Made by a program: the position numbers and the translations under genes. Below are positions 10,381 to 18,433 of a stretch of 64,000 bases of DNA, piece after piece. The stretch is taken from positions 1 to 64,000 of the forward strand of contig NZ_SBII01000017.1 of the NCBI RefSeq assembly GCF_004028155.1, in the 5' to 3' direction. A model generated the notes under the pieces. It was not told the DNA's origin. It ran no database searches and saw only the letters and a program-made list of their open reading frames with translations. The stretch is from Flavobacterium cerinum (lineage in GTDB: Bacteria > Bacteroidota > Bacteroidia > Flavobacteriales > Flavobacteriaceae). How positions within the stretch are numbered: position 1 is the first letter of the stretch; every line of letters begins with the position of its first letter.

Positions 10381-10458
10381 AGGCGTTTTAATCGGATGTT
10401 CCCCTTTGAGAACATACCTTTTCTTAGCAGTTGATAATGTTCTACAGTTAAATAAAAA

Positions 10459-11337
10459 TCAATTATTATTCATTTTTAAAAATGCCTGTATTATTTTTTC
10501 GTTCAAAACTGTTGGAATGGAATGTCCCATGCCTTCAATTTTTAATAAGGTTGAATGCGGAATAGCATTCGAAATATCTTCACCACAAGCTAAAGGAAAA
10601 ATAGGATCTTCCGTACCATGGACTACTAAACTTGGAGCATTGATTTTTTCTAATCGCTTCACATCAAAACCTGTAATAGTCATGGCGCAAATTTGTCCGA
10701 GAATATTGGCAGATGGTGCTCTTTGTTTCTCTTTATTAATGATTTCTGTTTCTGCTTTTTCATCGATAGAAAATGTTCCTGAAATTGCTTTTATAAATGT
10801 TAGCCTTTTTTCTAAAAAAGCTTGAGGTTCTTTATTAAAATCTGGCATAGGCGACAGCATCATCTGCATAACGTCGGGCTGAGCTTGGGGTAAATCAGGG
10901 CGCAAACTGGTCGACATGATTATAGTAGCACTAAGAACACGTTCCGGAAATTCGGAGGCCATAAGCTGCACTATGATTCCGCCCATTGAACGTCCGAAAA
11001 TATGCGCTTTTTCAATTTTTAAAAAATCCAATAAAGCCAAAGCATCTTTTGCTATATCCAGTAAAGAATAAGCACCTTTTGGAAATTTTCCTTGTTGTAA
11101 AAACTGTATTAATTCGCCAACATTTTTCGCTTCATTTTCTATAAATGAAGAGCAACCAGAATCTCGATTATCAAACCGAATTACCCGGAAACCTTTCTGT
11201 ACCAATTCTTGACAAAAGCTTTCACTCCAACTCGTCATTTGACTTCCCAACCCTGAAACTAACAAAACTGTTTCTGTATTTTCCGAACCGAGAATTTGAT
11301 AAAAAATATCTATATTATTTAATTGTTCAAGAGGCAT
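10459..11337 (-). CDS. Alpha/beta-fold hydrolase
   Basis: A 292-residue alpha/beta hydrolase without a signal peptide, so probably cytoplasmic. The nucleophile elbow is GRSMGG with Ser117. The acid is Asp244 in HGTEDPIFP and the base is His272 in GMGHSIP, which gives a complete Ser-Asp-His triad in the expected order. 'LLVSGLGSQ' near residue 26 fits the oxyanion loop. The 'FDNRDSGCSS' segment is common in alpha/beta hydrolases of the esterase/epoxide-hydrolase-like group. Substrate cannot be predicted. It lies 77 nt downstream of the PhzF-like gene on the same strand, so the two may be co-transcribed. Confidence 0.85.
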   Translation of the reverse strand: MPLEQLNNIDIFYQILGSENTETVLLVSGLGSQMTSWSESFCQELVQKGFRVIRFDNRDSGCSSFIENEAKNVGELIQFLQQGKFPKGAYSLLDIAKDALALLDFLKIEKAHIFGRSMGGIIVQLMASEFPERVLSATIIMSTSLRPDLPQAQPDVMQMMLSPMPDFNKEPQAFLEKRLTFIKAISGTFSIDEKAETEIINKEKQRAPSANILGQICAMTITGFDVKRLEKINAPSLVVHGTEDPIFPLACGEDISNAIPHSTLLKIEGMGHSIPTVLNEKIIQAFLKMNNN

Positions 11338-11414
11338 TTTAAATAGAATTTAATAGTGTGTATGTTTTTATTAGCTTTTAAAAAACTACTTTTAATTAGT
11401 ATTATAGAAACTTT

Positions 11415-12323
11415 TTATTGCAAGCTTGTCCTGAAAATAGTCACAGCATTACCTGTAATTTGCACTTGTTTTGGAAGTCCATTTTCAAGACTAACGTTCA
11501 CGTTTACCGTTCCAAGTCGGTTGATGCTCTCCCCCTGTTTTCCTGTAAATTCAAAAAAAGCACCGGTACATTCAACGATTTTATTTACAATAAGATAACC
11601 GCCCAAAGGCCCATTTGCGTTTCCTGTTACAGGGTCTTCTGCAATTCCAATAGCTGGTGCGTACATTCTGCCGAATGTCAAAACCTCTGGTTCATCCGAA
11701 TCAAGTGTAAAAACAAAATAGCCATTACATCCAATGTCTGAACTAAGATCGGTCAAAGCCGTCAAATTTGGGCGTAAGGCATTCAGAATTGTTCGACTTT
11801 TAATACCAATCATTACCTTAGAATGTCCTGTTGATGCGATTTGTACCGGACACTTTTCGTTAAGATCTTCCAATCTCAAACCTAAAGCATCCAGAATACG
11901 TTGCTTAGTTTCTGTTTCAAATGGAGCACTAAGTTCAAATATACCTTGTGTCATGGTAATCCGATAGTCATTTTGTTGCTTTTCAATTGCAATGGGCAAA
12001 ATTCCTATTTGTGTTTTTATATTAATCGTACACGAATCCAGTTTGTCTTCAAAAGCTTTTGCATACAGCGCAGCAATTGTAGCATGCCCACAAGAAGGAA
12101 CCTCTACAGTAGGGGTAAAATATCGTATATAGTAATCGAAATCTGCGGTAAAATTAATAGGTTTATATAAAAATGCGGTTTCAGAATTGTTCAGTTCCCG
12201 CGCAATTAACTGCATTTCTTCAGCAGTCAGCTCCTCAGCATTTAGCACAACACCCGCCGGATTTCCTTTGAATTTTTCTGTAGTAAATGAATCGATCTGA
12301 TAAAGAATAGGTTGCGATATCAT
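11415..12323 (-). CDS. PhzF-family epimerase/isomerase-like protein
   Basis: A 302-residue protein of the PhzF (diaminopimelate-epimerase fold) family. Hallmarks are 'FKGNPAGVVLNA' at the N-terminus, the catalytic glutamate region 'NNSETAFLY' (Glu48), 'CGHATIAAL' for the first half-domain, and 'EDPVTGNANGPLGGYL' in the C-terminal half. Family members isomerise or epimerise small metabolites; PhzF itself acts in phenazine synthesis. No other phenazine gene is present here, so that pathway should not be assumed. It precedes the alpha/beta hydrolase on the minus strand. Confidence 0.85.
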   Translation of the reverse strand: MISQPILYQIDSFTTEKFKGNPAGVVLNAEELTAEEMQLIARELNNSETAFLYKPINFTADFDYYIRYFTPTVEVPSCGHATIAALYAKAFEDKLDSCTINIKTQIGILPIAIEKQQNDYRITMTQGIFELSAPFETETKQRILDALGLRLEDLNEKCPVQIASTGHSKVMIGIKSRTILNALRPNLTALTDLSSDIGCNGYFVFTLDSDEPEVLTFGRMYAPAIGIAEDPVTGNANGPLGGYLIVNKIVECTGAFFEFTGKQGESINRLGTVNVNVSLENGLPKQVQITGNAVTIFRTSLQ

Positions 12324-12469
12324 ATTTGACTTAGACTTTTATTTAGCTAATTTATACAAATTTCAGGTTGAAGGGCGTTGAAGTTTGTAAACTTATTTGC
12401 TGATACAAATTTGCTCTGATTTTTTCTAAACATATGTACAATTTCGATTCCATTTAAAGTATGTTTAGC

Positions 12470-12600
12470 CTATTCAAAAATTTTAAAGCCTAAACCGTTT
12501 GGTATTCTCCACTCAATAAAACGAGGATCGTGTTCCGCCCTATTATTAAGGTACATGCCTGCCTGGAGGATATCAGGCTTTGGATAACAAAAATTTATTG
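12470..12600 (-). pseudogene. Coding-like C-terminal fragment without a start
   Basis: Between the PhzF-like and HxlR genes, the minus strand has a protein-like stretch ending at the TAG of 12470-12472. It includes 'AGMYLNNRAEHDP' and 'WRIPNGLGFKIFE', with balanced composition quite unlike the AT-rich spacer around it. There is no plausible upstream start, because it runs into low-complexity sequence and then under the HxlR gene. I do not recognise the family; it is probably the tail of a decayed gene. Confidence 0.35.
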
Positions 12601-12678
12601 TATTCAGTAAATTAATAATTTTTAAAATTGAAAGGTAGAACTTATCTATAGATACGATATAACAGTATATAACTACCC

Positions 12679-13050
12679 TTATTTTCGCATACTTTGCTTG
12701 ACTTTCTCCCTGTGTTGTTCACCCCAGACACTAAGTTCGCGTATTACACTTTTTAAAGTTAGGCTGTAATCTGTTGCTTCATAAATTATAGTGACCGGAG
12801 TTGTTAGATATACAGTACGTTTAACAAAATCATTCAATTCCAAATCTTTGAGTTCTTTTGCCAATACTTTAGGTGATATTTTTGTGATCTCTTTTCGAAT
12901 CTCATTAAAGCGTTTAGGGGATTGCACCAAGCTAAGGATTAAAGCTATCTTCCATTTTCCATTTAAAACATAGAGTGCATCCAATATATTCCTAAGGGAT
13001 CCAGCACATTCTTCTGTTGTTGGAATTGCTTCTTTTTCAATTGTTTTCAT
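12679..13050 (-). CDS. HxlR-family winged-helix transcriptional regulator
   Basis: A 123-residue protein with the HxlR core: 'LNGKWKIALILSLVQSPKRFNEIRK' type recognition segment, then 'ISPKVLAKELKDLELNDFVKR' and 'YSLTLKSVIRELSVWGEQH'. An N-terminal cysteine (Cys15, in ECAGSL) lies where redox- or quinone-sensing HxlR proteins such as YodB carry their sensor cysteine. It is divergent from an azoreductase gene, the classic YodB-like arrangement, so it probably represses that gene and responds to quinones, diamide or electrophiles (inference). Confidence 0.85.
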   Translation of the reverse strand: MKTIEKEAIPTTEECAGSLRNILDALYVLNGKWKIALILSLVQSPKRFNEIRKEITKISPKVLAKELKDLELNDFVKRTVYLTTPVTIIYEATDYSLTLKSVIRELSVWGEQHREKVKQSMRK

Positions 13051-13096
13051 GGCAGTAAAGATATAGACTTTCCTAAAAGTAACTGGTTTCCTTTAG

Positions 13097-13122
13097 GTAA
13101 GTACTATATTTTGCATACTTAC
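13097..13122. promoter_or_regulatory. Candidate HxlR operator in the divergent spacer
   Basis: Perfect inverted repeat GTAAGTA-N12-TACTTAC between the HxlR and azoreductase genes. It sits directly upstream of a -7-like box for the azoreductase, a position suited to repression. Confidence 0.5.
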
Positions 13123-13128
13123 TAACTG

Positions 13129-13136
13129 TAGCTTTG
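13129..13136 (+). promoter_or_regulatory. Candidate -7 box (TAGCTTTG) for the azoreductase
   Basis: Exact TAnnTTTG match seven bases downstream of the dyad and about 98 nt before the azoreductase ATG. A TTTG lies 15 nt upstream (13110-13113), which is closer than the usual 19, so the promoter is plausible but imperfect. Confidence 0.4.
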
Positions 13137-13233
13137 CTTAAAATAAACCTAAAAACCTAATCGTTCGTTGATAGCCAAACAAATAGTCTGTTTTGAGCAA
13201 ATTTAAGTTTTAAATTAAATACACATCTAAGTT

Positions 13234-13833
13234 ATGAAACACATCCTTCATTTAATGTCCAGCATTCAAGGAAAAGAATCGTACAGCATTAAGCTGGGTA
13301 ACATTATTATAGAGAAAATTCAGGAAAAATATCCCAACAGTACAATTGAAGAATTAAATCTGGCCGAACAGGAAATTCCGCATCTTAATCCTGCCTCTCT
13401 TCGTAAATTGTTTACTCCACCAAATCTGCAAAACGAAAAAGAATCAATCCACTTTTCTGATGATCTACTAAAACAATTATTCGCTGCAGACATCATCGTT
13501 ATTGGTGCCCCTCTCTACAATTTCACCATACATTCAACACTAAAAGCCTGGATTGACCATATTACAAAGCCTGGGATAACTTTTGAATATGGTGAAGATG
13601 GTCGCCCTATTGGAATGATTATGGGAAAAAAAGTTTATGTTGCAATGGCATCAGGCGGTATTTATTCTGAGGGCCCTGGAAAAACTAACGATTTTGTCGT
13701 TCCTTATTTAAAAGCATTCCTTGGCTTTTTAGGTATGACAAATCTAACAGCATTCCGTGCTGAAGGATTAAAAGTACCGGGAATAAAAGAACATGCTATG
13801 GAAAAAGCTATTAATAGTATAATAATTGATTAA
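13234..13833 (+). CDS. azoR: FMN-dependent NADH-azoreductase / quinone reductase
   Basis: A 199-residue flavodoxin-like protein of the AzoR family. The N-terminal strand 'MKHILHLMSSIQGKESYS' provides the FMN phosphate loop. 'VIGAPLYNFTIHSTLKAWIDHI' is the family signature that binds the isoalloxazine ring. 'GIYSEGPGKTNDFVVPYLKAFLGFLGM' fits the dimer interface region. It reduces azo compounds and, more physiologically, quinones by two electrons using NADH. Divergent transcription from an HxlR regulator suggests induction by electrophiles. The length is normal for the family. Confidence 0.88.
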   Translation: MKHILHLMSSIQGKESYSIKLGNIIIEKIQEKYPNSTIEELNLAEQEIPHLNPASLRKLFTPPNLQNEKESIHFSDDLLKQLFAADIIVIGAPLYNFTIHSTLKAWIDHITKPGITFEYGEDGRPIGMIMGKKVYVAMASGGIYSEGPGKTNDFVVPYLKAFLGFLGMTNLTAFRAEGLKVPGIKEHAMEKAINSIIID

Positions 13834-14333
13834 GCAATGAGGCTTTGAAAGTTTCCTCATAGTTGTAGAAAACGGTTCTGTCAGGTCTGTTTATTAAAAT
13901 CCAAGATCTTAGATATACTTTAAATTTATGATGTCAGTTTGCAGAATTATTTAAACATAATCATCTACTCCCGCATCTTCATTATCTCATCACCGTAATT
14001 CAATATAAATCTAAGTTTGAAATATACTTTCTAAAGAATAATAGACTTCAGATAGCAGTGAACTTTATTGTTGATGAAATGAAGAGTTTTAAAGACTAAA
14101 GGTAAAACATATATTTAGGGGCAATAGTACCGATACAAGTAACATTACAAAAACATCGACAATCACCAAAATAATGATTTCTTAACAAGAGTATAAATAG
14201 CTTATAAACAATGGAATAATAGTTTTATTAGGGATTTATTACTATGATTATCTATTATTAGTACCATTCAATTTTGATGATGACTTTCAAATTAAGAAAT
14301 TTGACGTACTTTACCTATTGTAAAAAATATAAC
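13834..14333. other. Intergenic region with a dispersed-repeat copy
   Basis: No intact gene is seen. A 34-bp segment shared with 26780-26813 lies at 14011-14044. Around it a start-less open stretch of about 55 codons reads '...KFEIYFLKNNRLQIAVNF...' and ends at a TAA near 14097, so it may be the remnant of a gene. Confidence 0.4.
14011..14044 (+). repeat. Dispersed repeat copy 1
   Basis: Seventeen identical bases (CTAAGTTTGAAATATAC), six variable bases and eleven identical bases (AAGAATAATAG) are shared with 26780-26813, with the same spacing. The 11-base core also occurs in the decayed regulator at 48613-48623. In one frame all three encode 'LKNN', which suggests remnants of related coding sequence. 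Confidence 0.5.
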
Positions 14334-14912
14334 ATGCAAGACTATCTTATCGGGCTGGGAAAAAGAATAAAGGAAATTCGTAAAAGGAATAACCTGACCA
14401 TAAATACCGTTGCCAGCGATGCCGATGTGAGCAACGGTCTAATTTCTCGAATAGAAAACGGCAGAACTATACCTTCGCTTCCTGTATTGCTAAATATAAT
14501 ACAGGCATTGGGAATTGAGGTTTCTGATTTTTTTAACGGGCTTCCAAAATCTGATAAGAATAATTTTATCGTTTCCAGAAAGGAAGACAATAACATTATT
14601 GAGAAGGAAGACGAAGCAAAAGGGTTTGAATATAAATTCCTTTTTGGCAAGCAATTATCTTCAGTAGGTTTTGAAGCAGTACTACTGGAAGTTCAGCCTG
14701 GATCACAACGCGATAAAGTAGAGACTGATGCCTATGAATTCAAATACATATTAACCGGAGAATGTTATTATATAATTGGCGAGGAAGAAGTTCTTTTAAA
14801 AGACGGCGATTCAATATTTTTTGATGGAAGAATACCGCACGTGCCTGTAAACAGGGGGACTGTTCCTTCTAAAATGCTTGTATTGTATTTCTTTTTTCAT
14901 AAAAATGAGTAA
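14334..14912 (+). CDS. XRE-family regulator with C-terminal cupin domain
   Basis: 192 residues from the ATG at 14334; an upstream in-frame ATG at 14274 would add 20 residues with no family match, so I prefer the shorter form. The XRE helix-turn-helix covers about residues 8-65 ('RIKEIRKRNNLTINTVA', 'SNGLISRIENGRTIPSLP'). The cupin sensor domain occupies the C-terminal half ('YEFKYILTGECYYIIGEEE', 'DGDSIFFDGRIPHVPVNRG'). Such regulators bind a small ligand in the cupin. It is convergent with, and 32 nt from, the phosphonatase-like gene. It is therefore the obvious candidate to control the phosphonate genes and the shared TTTAC-N5-GTAAA sites (inference). No copy of that site was seen in its own upstream region. 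Confidence 0.8.
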   Translation: MQDYLIGLGKRIKEIRKRNNLTINTVASDADVSNGLISRIENGRTIPSLPVLLNIIQALGIEVSDFFNGLPKSDKNNFIVSRKEDNNIIEKEDEAKGFEYKFLFGKQLSSVGFEAVLLEVQPGSQRDKVETDAYEFKYILTGECYYIIGEEEVLLKDGDSIFFDGRIPHVPVNRGTVPSKMLVLYFFFHKNE

Positions 14913-14944
14913 ACCCACCATTACAGTGGGTTAACGCCCCTATA

Positions 14945-15628
14945 TTATCTAAAAAGTATACTTTCGAGCTCTGTAACGTTCTGTAAAATATAATCAGGAT
15001 GAGCAGTTTCAAGCTGTTCCCTGTTCTGTGCCCCACTTAATACACCTACCGTTAGTCCGCAGCCTGAATTCTTTCCTTCAATAATATCTATTTCAGAATC
15101 CCCTGCTTTTAATACATGAGAAGGATCATTAATCCCAAATTGAGCCATTGCCATTTTTATCATATCCGGATGTGGTCTGCCATTTACAACATCATCAGAT
15201 GTAATTAATGCATCCACCTGTATACCTACCTGCCAGTTAAGCTTATTCATAAGCTTATTTGCTGTTTTAAGATCATAGCCCGTATTCAGAATTATTTTGA
15301 CACCACGATCCCTAAGCTGTTCAAAGAACGCTTCCATACCTTCAAATGCATTTATATCAGACTCATTGTATGCTTTTTCAAGTGCTACTTTAAATTTTAC
15401 AAATACCCTGTCAGCTACTGTATCAATATCCTTCTCATCTGTACAGGCCGTAAGCACATCTGTGATTGCTTTATGCTTTTCTTTACCTGCCCCATGTTTT
15501 AGAACATCCTCTAATGTAATTTCAAACCCTTCCTGGTTTATAACTTTCTGCACTGTCTTATACACCAAATTATCTTCATTAACTGTAGTCCCTGCCATGT
15601 CAAGTACTACCATTTTTATATCAATCAT
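14945..15628 (-). CDS. Phosphonatase-like HAD hydrolase (PhnX-like)
   Basis: A 227-residue HAD-superfamily hydrolase. Motif I is DMAGTT with nucleophile Asp10; the small residue two positions on (Ala12) is the phosphonatase feature that replaces the usual second aspartate. The cap contains 'HGAGKEKH', matching the phosphonatase GxxKxxH pattern, so Lys49 is in the position of the Schiff-base lysine. 'ILNTGYDL' (motif II) and 'GRPHPDM', 'KAGDSEIDI' (motifs III/IV) follow. Expected reaction: cleavage of the C-P bond of phosphonoacetaldehyde or a close analogue to an aldehyde and phosphate. It starts one base after the stop of the FAD oxidoreductase, so the two are translationally coupled. Confidence 0.85.
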   Translation of the reverse strand: MIDIKMVVLDMAGTTVNEDNLVYKTVQKVINQEGFEITLEDVLKHGAGKEKHKAITDVLTACTDEKDIDTVADRVFVKFKVALEKAYNESDINAFEGMEAFFEQLRDRGVKIILNTGYDLKTANKLMNKLNWQVGIQVDALITSDDVVNGRPHPDMIKMAMAQFGINDPSHVLKAGDSEIDIIEGKNSGCGLTVGVLSGAQNREQLETAHPDYILQNVTELESILFR

Positions 15629-15629
15629 T

Positions 15630-16790
15630 CTAACTTAAATTAAATATCTGTTTAATGTTTTCTTTAGAGAATCCTGCACTACCTGTCATTCCTTTCCCTC
15701 CTATACCAGTCACTATATGTATATTATTGTCAACCGTATGTTGAAATATATCATTCTCTTTACATTGCGAATACATTCCAAACCAACGGTTCTGTATTTC
15801 AAAAGTTGGAAGGTTAAATATCTTTTTAGCTTCCTCAATCATATATTCATCTATATCCATACGCAGGTCAAATCCCAGATCGTCTATGTTAGCAGCATCG
15901 GCATATTCGTGGGAATCTCCTATAATCACTGAACCATCAAGTGCTTGTTTAAATAAGATGTGCACGCCCCATTTTTTTTCGAAAGAATCAGGATTTTCTT
16001 TGGCTTTTATAGCTTTAAACGAAGGGCATTCATAGAAAGCCTCATATCGGCGAATGGAAAGGCCTGTAAGTATAGAACCATTCAGTGTATATCCGGCTTG
16101 CGGTTTGGTCTGCAGCATTTGTAATTTTGTAACCTCAAGGTCACTTTTTGCAAATACCTCAGGATACAGGGTCTTGAATTCTGAACCACAGCAAAGTAGT
16201 ACCTTTTTAGATTTGAACACTTCACCACCGGCAGTCTCAATCTCTACCTCATCGCCCCATGCCTCACAGCGAATCACCTTAGTATTACTGAAATAAATTA
16301 ATCCTTTTTGGGATATAAGATATTCCAGTAAACGGTTTATCATTACCCTTGGCTCTACAGTAACTTCCTCTGGAAAGAAGAGCCCCGCTTTTACATAATC
16401 ATTTCTTAGTCCTGGGTATTTATCCAGACATTGCTCTTTAGTAAGTAAATGCGATTCATAATCATTACCCTTGTTTATTAGACTCAATTCTTCTATAAGT
16501 TGTACTTCTTCCTCATTAGAAGCCAGGTATACAGAACCGTTTTTACGTACAGAAATATCAAAGCGGCTTTGTAAATCATTATATAATTTAAGGCTTTCCC
16601 TCCCGTAATTCTGCCATTTAGTATCCATACCCGACGGAACTACCTGTCCAAAATTGCGTACTGTTGCACCTACGGGCTGTTTATCTTTTTCTATGAGTGC
16701 CACACTAAGTCCAGCCTGCAGCGCATGATAAGCATGGAAAGCACCTAAGGCCCCGCCCCCAATGACTATAAGGTCATATTGTTTATCCAT
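15630..16790 (-). CDS. FAD-dependent oxidoreductase of the phosphonate-associated TIGR03364 type
   Basis: A 386-residue DAO-type flavoenzyme. The Rossmann motif 'IVIGGGALGAFHAYHA' begins at residue 9, and 'EKDKQPVGATVRNFGQV' follows, including the 'RNFGQV' sequence typical of TIGR03364. 'GIGGKGMTGSAGFS' at the C-terminus closes the FAD site. This family is found next to phosphonatase-like hydrolases and is thought to oxidise aminoalkylphosphonates or their N-methyl derivatives to phosphonoacetaldehyde. The substrate here is an inference from context. It sits between the transporter (33 nt gap upstream) and the hydrolase (1 nt gap downstream), which gives the chain import, oxidation, C-P cleavage. 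Confidence 0.82.
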   Translation of the reverse strand: MDKQYDLIVIGGGALGAFHAYHALQAGLSVALIEKDKQPVGATVRNFGQVVPSGMDTKWQNYGRESLKLYNDLQSRFDISVRKNGSVYLASNEEEVQLIEELSLINKGNDYESHLLTKEQCLDKYPGLRNDYVKAGLFFPEEVTVEPRVMINRLLEYLISQKGLIYFSNTKVIRCEAWGDEVEIETAGGEVFKSKKVLLCCGSEFKTLYPEVFAKSDLEVTKLQMLQTKPQAGYTLNGSILTGLSIRRYEAFYECPSFKAIKAKENPDSFEKKWGVHILFKQALDGSVIIGDSHEYADAANIDDLGFDLRMDIDEYMIEEAKKIFNLPTFEIQNRWFGMYSQCKENDIFQHTVDNNIHIVTGIGGKGMTGSAGFSKENIKQIFNLS

Positions 16791-16823
16791 TATAATTTAT
16801 TTTTGTTTTAGTCTTTATTTTTT

Positions 16824-18119
16824 TCAGGGATAAGCAATTACCTGCTTTTCTTTTTTTTCATCAATGCGCTTATTAAAATACCACATTGCAAATAATGATA
16901 GTAATAACAATAAAGCGGCAGATTCAAGATTAAGCCATATAAAAAAATGACCCCATGTTTGTTTAAAACCTACAACTTCTTTAAGTAGTAATACAATTAC
17001 GCTGCTCAAATATCCAAGTGCGTCGGCCATATAAAACAGGAAACCTACATTACCTTTAAAACTAAGGAGCGCCACCAATCTTTCAAACACTAGGCAATGA
17101 AAAAGTATGTAAGGCAGATAAATTCCTACTCCCGTAGTAACCATCCATGTTACTGGTGATATCAACCCTTGATTGAACAGTAAAGTAAAAACTATAATTA
17201 TTACAGCTCCTACTGCCGTAAGCAGCATACCCGTATTAAATGCCCTATTATTATTACGTATAAGCACACCTGCAGCCGCTATAGCCAAAACAATAATAGC
17301 AACTGGTATTTCCGTTAGGGTAACAATATTGGGTGAACTGGAATATCCCTGTTCAGACCAGAATTCAACCATAAAATTATCCCTGAAATCCCTTACTACC
17401 GTTAGTAAAATATAAATACCAACTAACCCAAAATAACCAACACCATTAGCCTTTATAAAATCTTTCCTGTCTTTACTATGCATAGGTACTCTCTCAGAAC
17501 GTGCTTTTATGTCACTCTCATCAGGCCCCTTACTCTTATTTAATACCCATACCGATAGAAGGAAAAAAGGGAAAAACAAAAGTCCGGTATAAAAAGGCAT
17601 CGAATATTCATCAATATTAAAATCCCGCATAAGCAGTAAACCAACTGTTTTTACAAAACTTGTCGAGAAAATAAATGTTGCACTAAGGGCTGCTGCAAGA
17701 AGTTCCGTATTTTTTCTTCCTTCTATATAAGAGAATACAATACCGAAAACCATTCCTAATGGCAGTCCGTTTAGAAATAGCGCTAATATTTTCCATTCAG
17801 CCGGAACAATAGCAAATAATGCCAGCATAAGAAGTGCAAAAAAGATTAAACCGGTTAGTACTATCGCTCGTTTAGATTTCGGCATTTCTGATATAATTTT
17901 TATTCCTAAAAATTTTGAAACCATATAACCTAAAACCTGGCTTAATACCAATATTGTTTTGGCATCAACACCATAACCGAAAACCAAACCAGTATATTTT
18001 CCTGCTAAAAATGATTTGCGAACAGCATACATACCAGTGTAACATATAAAGACCGAAATGACAATTGCAAAAGTAGATAAATTTTTACTATTTGTAAATT
18101 TTTTGATTATCCCAGACAT
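16824..18119 (-). CDS. DUF5690 / MFS-like membrane transporter
   Basis: 431 residues from the ATG at 18119; an in-frame TTG at 18161 could add 14 residues but is less likely. About twelve hydrophobic segments are visible, starting with 'LSTFAIVISVFICYTGMYAVRKSF'. The 'YTGMYAVRKSF' opening resembles organophosphate:Pi antiporter-type MFS proteins, and the whole fits DUF5690. It is the first gene of the minus-strand phosphonate operon. It probably moves an organophosphonate across the inner membrane, working after the TonB-dependent receptor at 19579-22428 (inference). A TTTAC-N5-GTAAA site lies inside its start (18084-18098) and another 83 bp upstream. Confidence 0.78.
   Translation of the reverse strand: MSGIIKKFTNSKNLSTFAIVISVFICYTGMYAVRKSFLAGKYTGLVFGYGVDAKTILVLSQVLGYMVSKFLGIKIISEMPKSKRAIVLTGLIFFALLMLALFAIVPAEWKILALFLNGLPLGMVFGIVFSYIEGRKNTELLAAALSATFIFSTSFVKTVGLLLMRDFNIDEYSMPFYTGLLFFPFFLLSVWVLNKSKGPDESDIKARSERVPMHSKDRKDFIKANGVGYFGLVGIYILLTVVRDFRDNFMVEFWSEQGYSSSPNIVTLTEIPVAIIVLAIAAAGVLIRNNNRAFNTGMLLTAVGAVIIIVFTLLFNQGLISPVTWMVTTGVGIYLPYILFHCLVFERLVALLSFKGNVGFLFYMADALGYLSSVIVLLLKEVVGFKQTWGHFFIWLNLESAALLLLLSLFAMWYFNKRIDEKKEKQVIAYP
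18084..18098. promoter_or_regulatory. TTTAC-N5-GTAAA dyad, site 1 (inside the transporter start)
   Basis: TTTAC TATTT GTAAA, overlapping codons 8-12 of the transporter. The spacer is the reverse complement of that in sites 2 and 3. Being in coding sequence, its arms also serve the KFTNSK codons, so it could be coincidental. Confidence 0.4.
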
Positions 18120-18201
18120 ACCTTTGATATTAATTTTCAACAAAAATAAGGCTCTAACCAAACAATCAGATTAACTAAATGTAAAATAATAGTTATTAAA
18201 G

Positions 18202-18216
18202 TTTACAAATAGTAAA
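18202..18216. promoter_or_regulatory. TTTAC-N5-GTAAA dyad, site 2 (divergent spacer)
   Basis: Perfect arms TTTAC and GTAAA around AAATA, in the 314-bp spacer between the transporter and the dehydrogenase. The same 15-bp form recurs at 18404-18418 and, with a different spacer, at 22482-22496. Confidence 0.55.
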
Positions 18217-18403
18217 TAAATTTTATATGTTATAAAAAACAGGTTACTTTTGACAATATTAACAAAGATCAATGATTAACAAGCTTTTACAAAATACAAA
18301 CAAAGCTTTACAGTCACATATTAGTCAATAAAAGTTAAGCCAAAGAATACGAGGTTTACTTTAAACAAGTAACAGCTGTAACAATTCCACAAAATAAAAA
18401 ATT

Positions 18404-18418
18404 ATTACAAATAGTAAA
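18404..18418. promoter_or_regulatory. TTTAC-N5-GTAAA dyad, site 3 (upstream of dehydrogenase)
   Basis: ATTAC AAATA GTAAA with one mismatch in the left arm, 16-30 bp upstream of the dehydrogenase ATG. It shares the 14-base run TTACAAATAGTAAA with site 2. Confidence 0.5.
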
Positions 18419-18433
18419 CAAAATTTAATACTG

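Larger units (their letters stand above)
9700..10458. other. Long AT-rich intergenic region
   Basis: No convincing gene was found. The region holds a candidate -7 box, an AT-only hairpin and three copies of an 8-bp palindrome, each listed separately. Most of the rest is A/T-rich and unremarkable. Confidence 0.6.

Noticed and set aside
10406..10825. Plus-strand 139-codon ORF
   Set aside because: It lies opposite the alpha/beta hydrolase, whose complete catalytic triad shows which strand is coding.
11415..12323. Phenazine biosynthesis
   Set aside because: The PhzF-like protein alone does not indicate phenazine production; no other phz gene is present.
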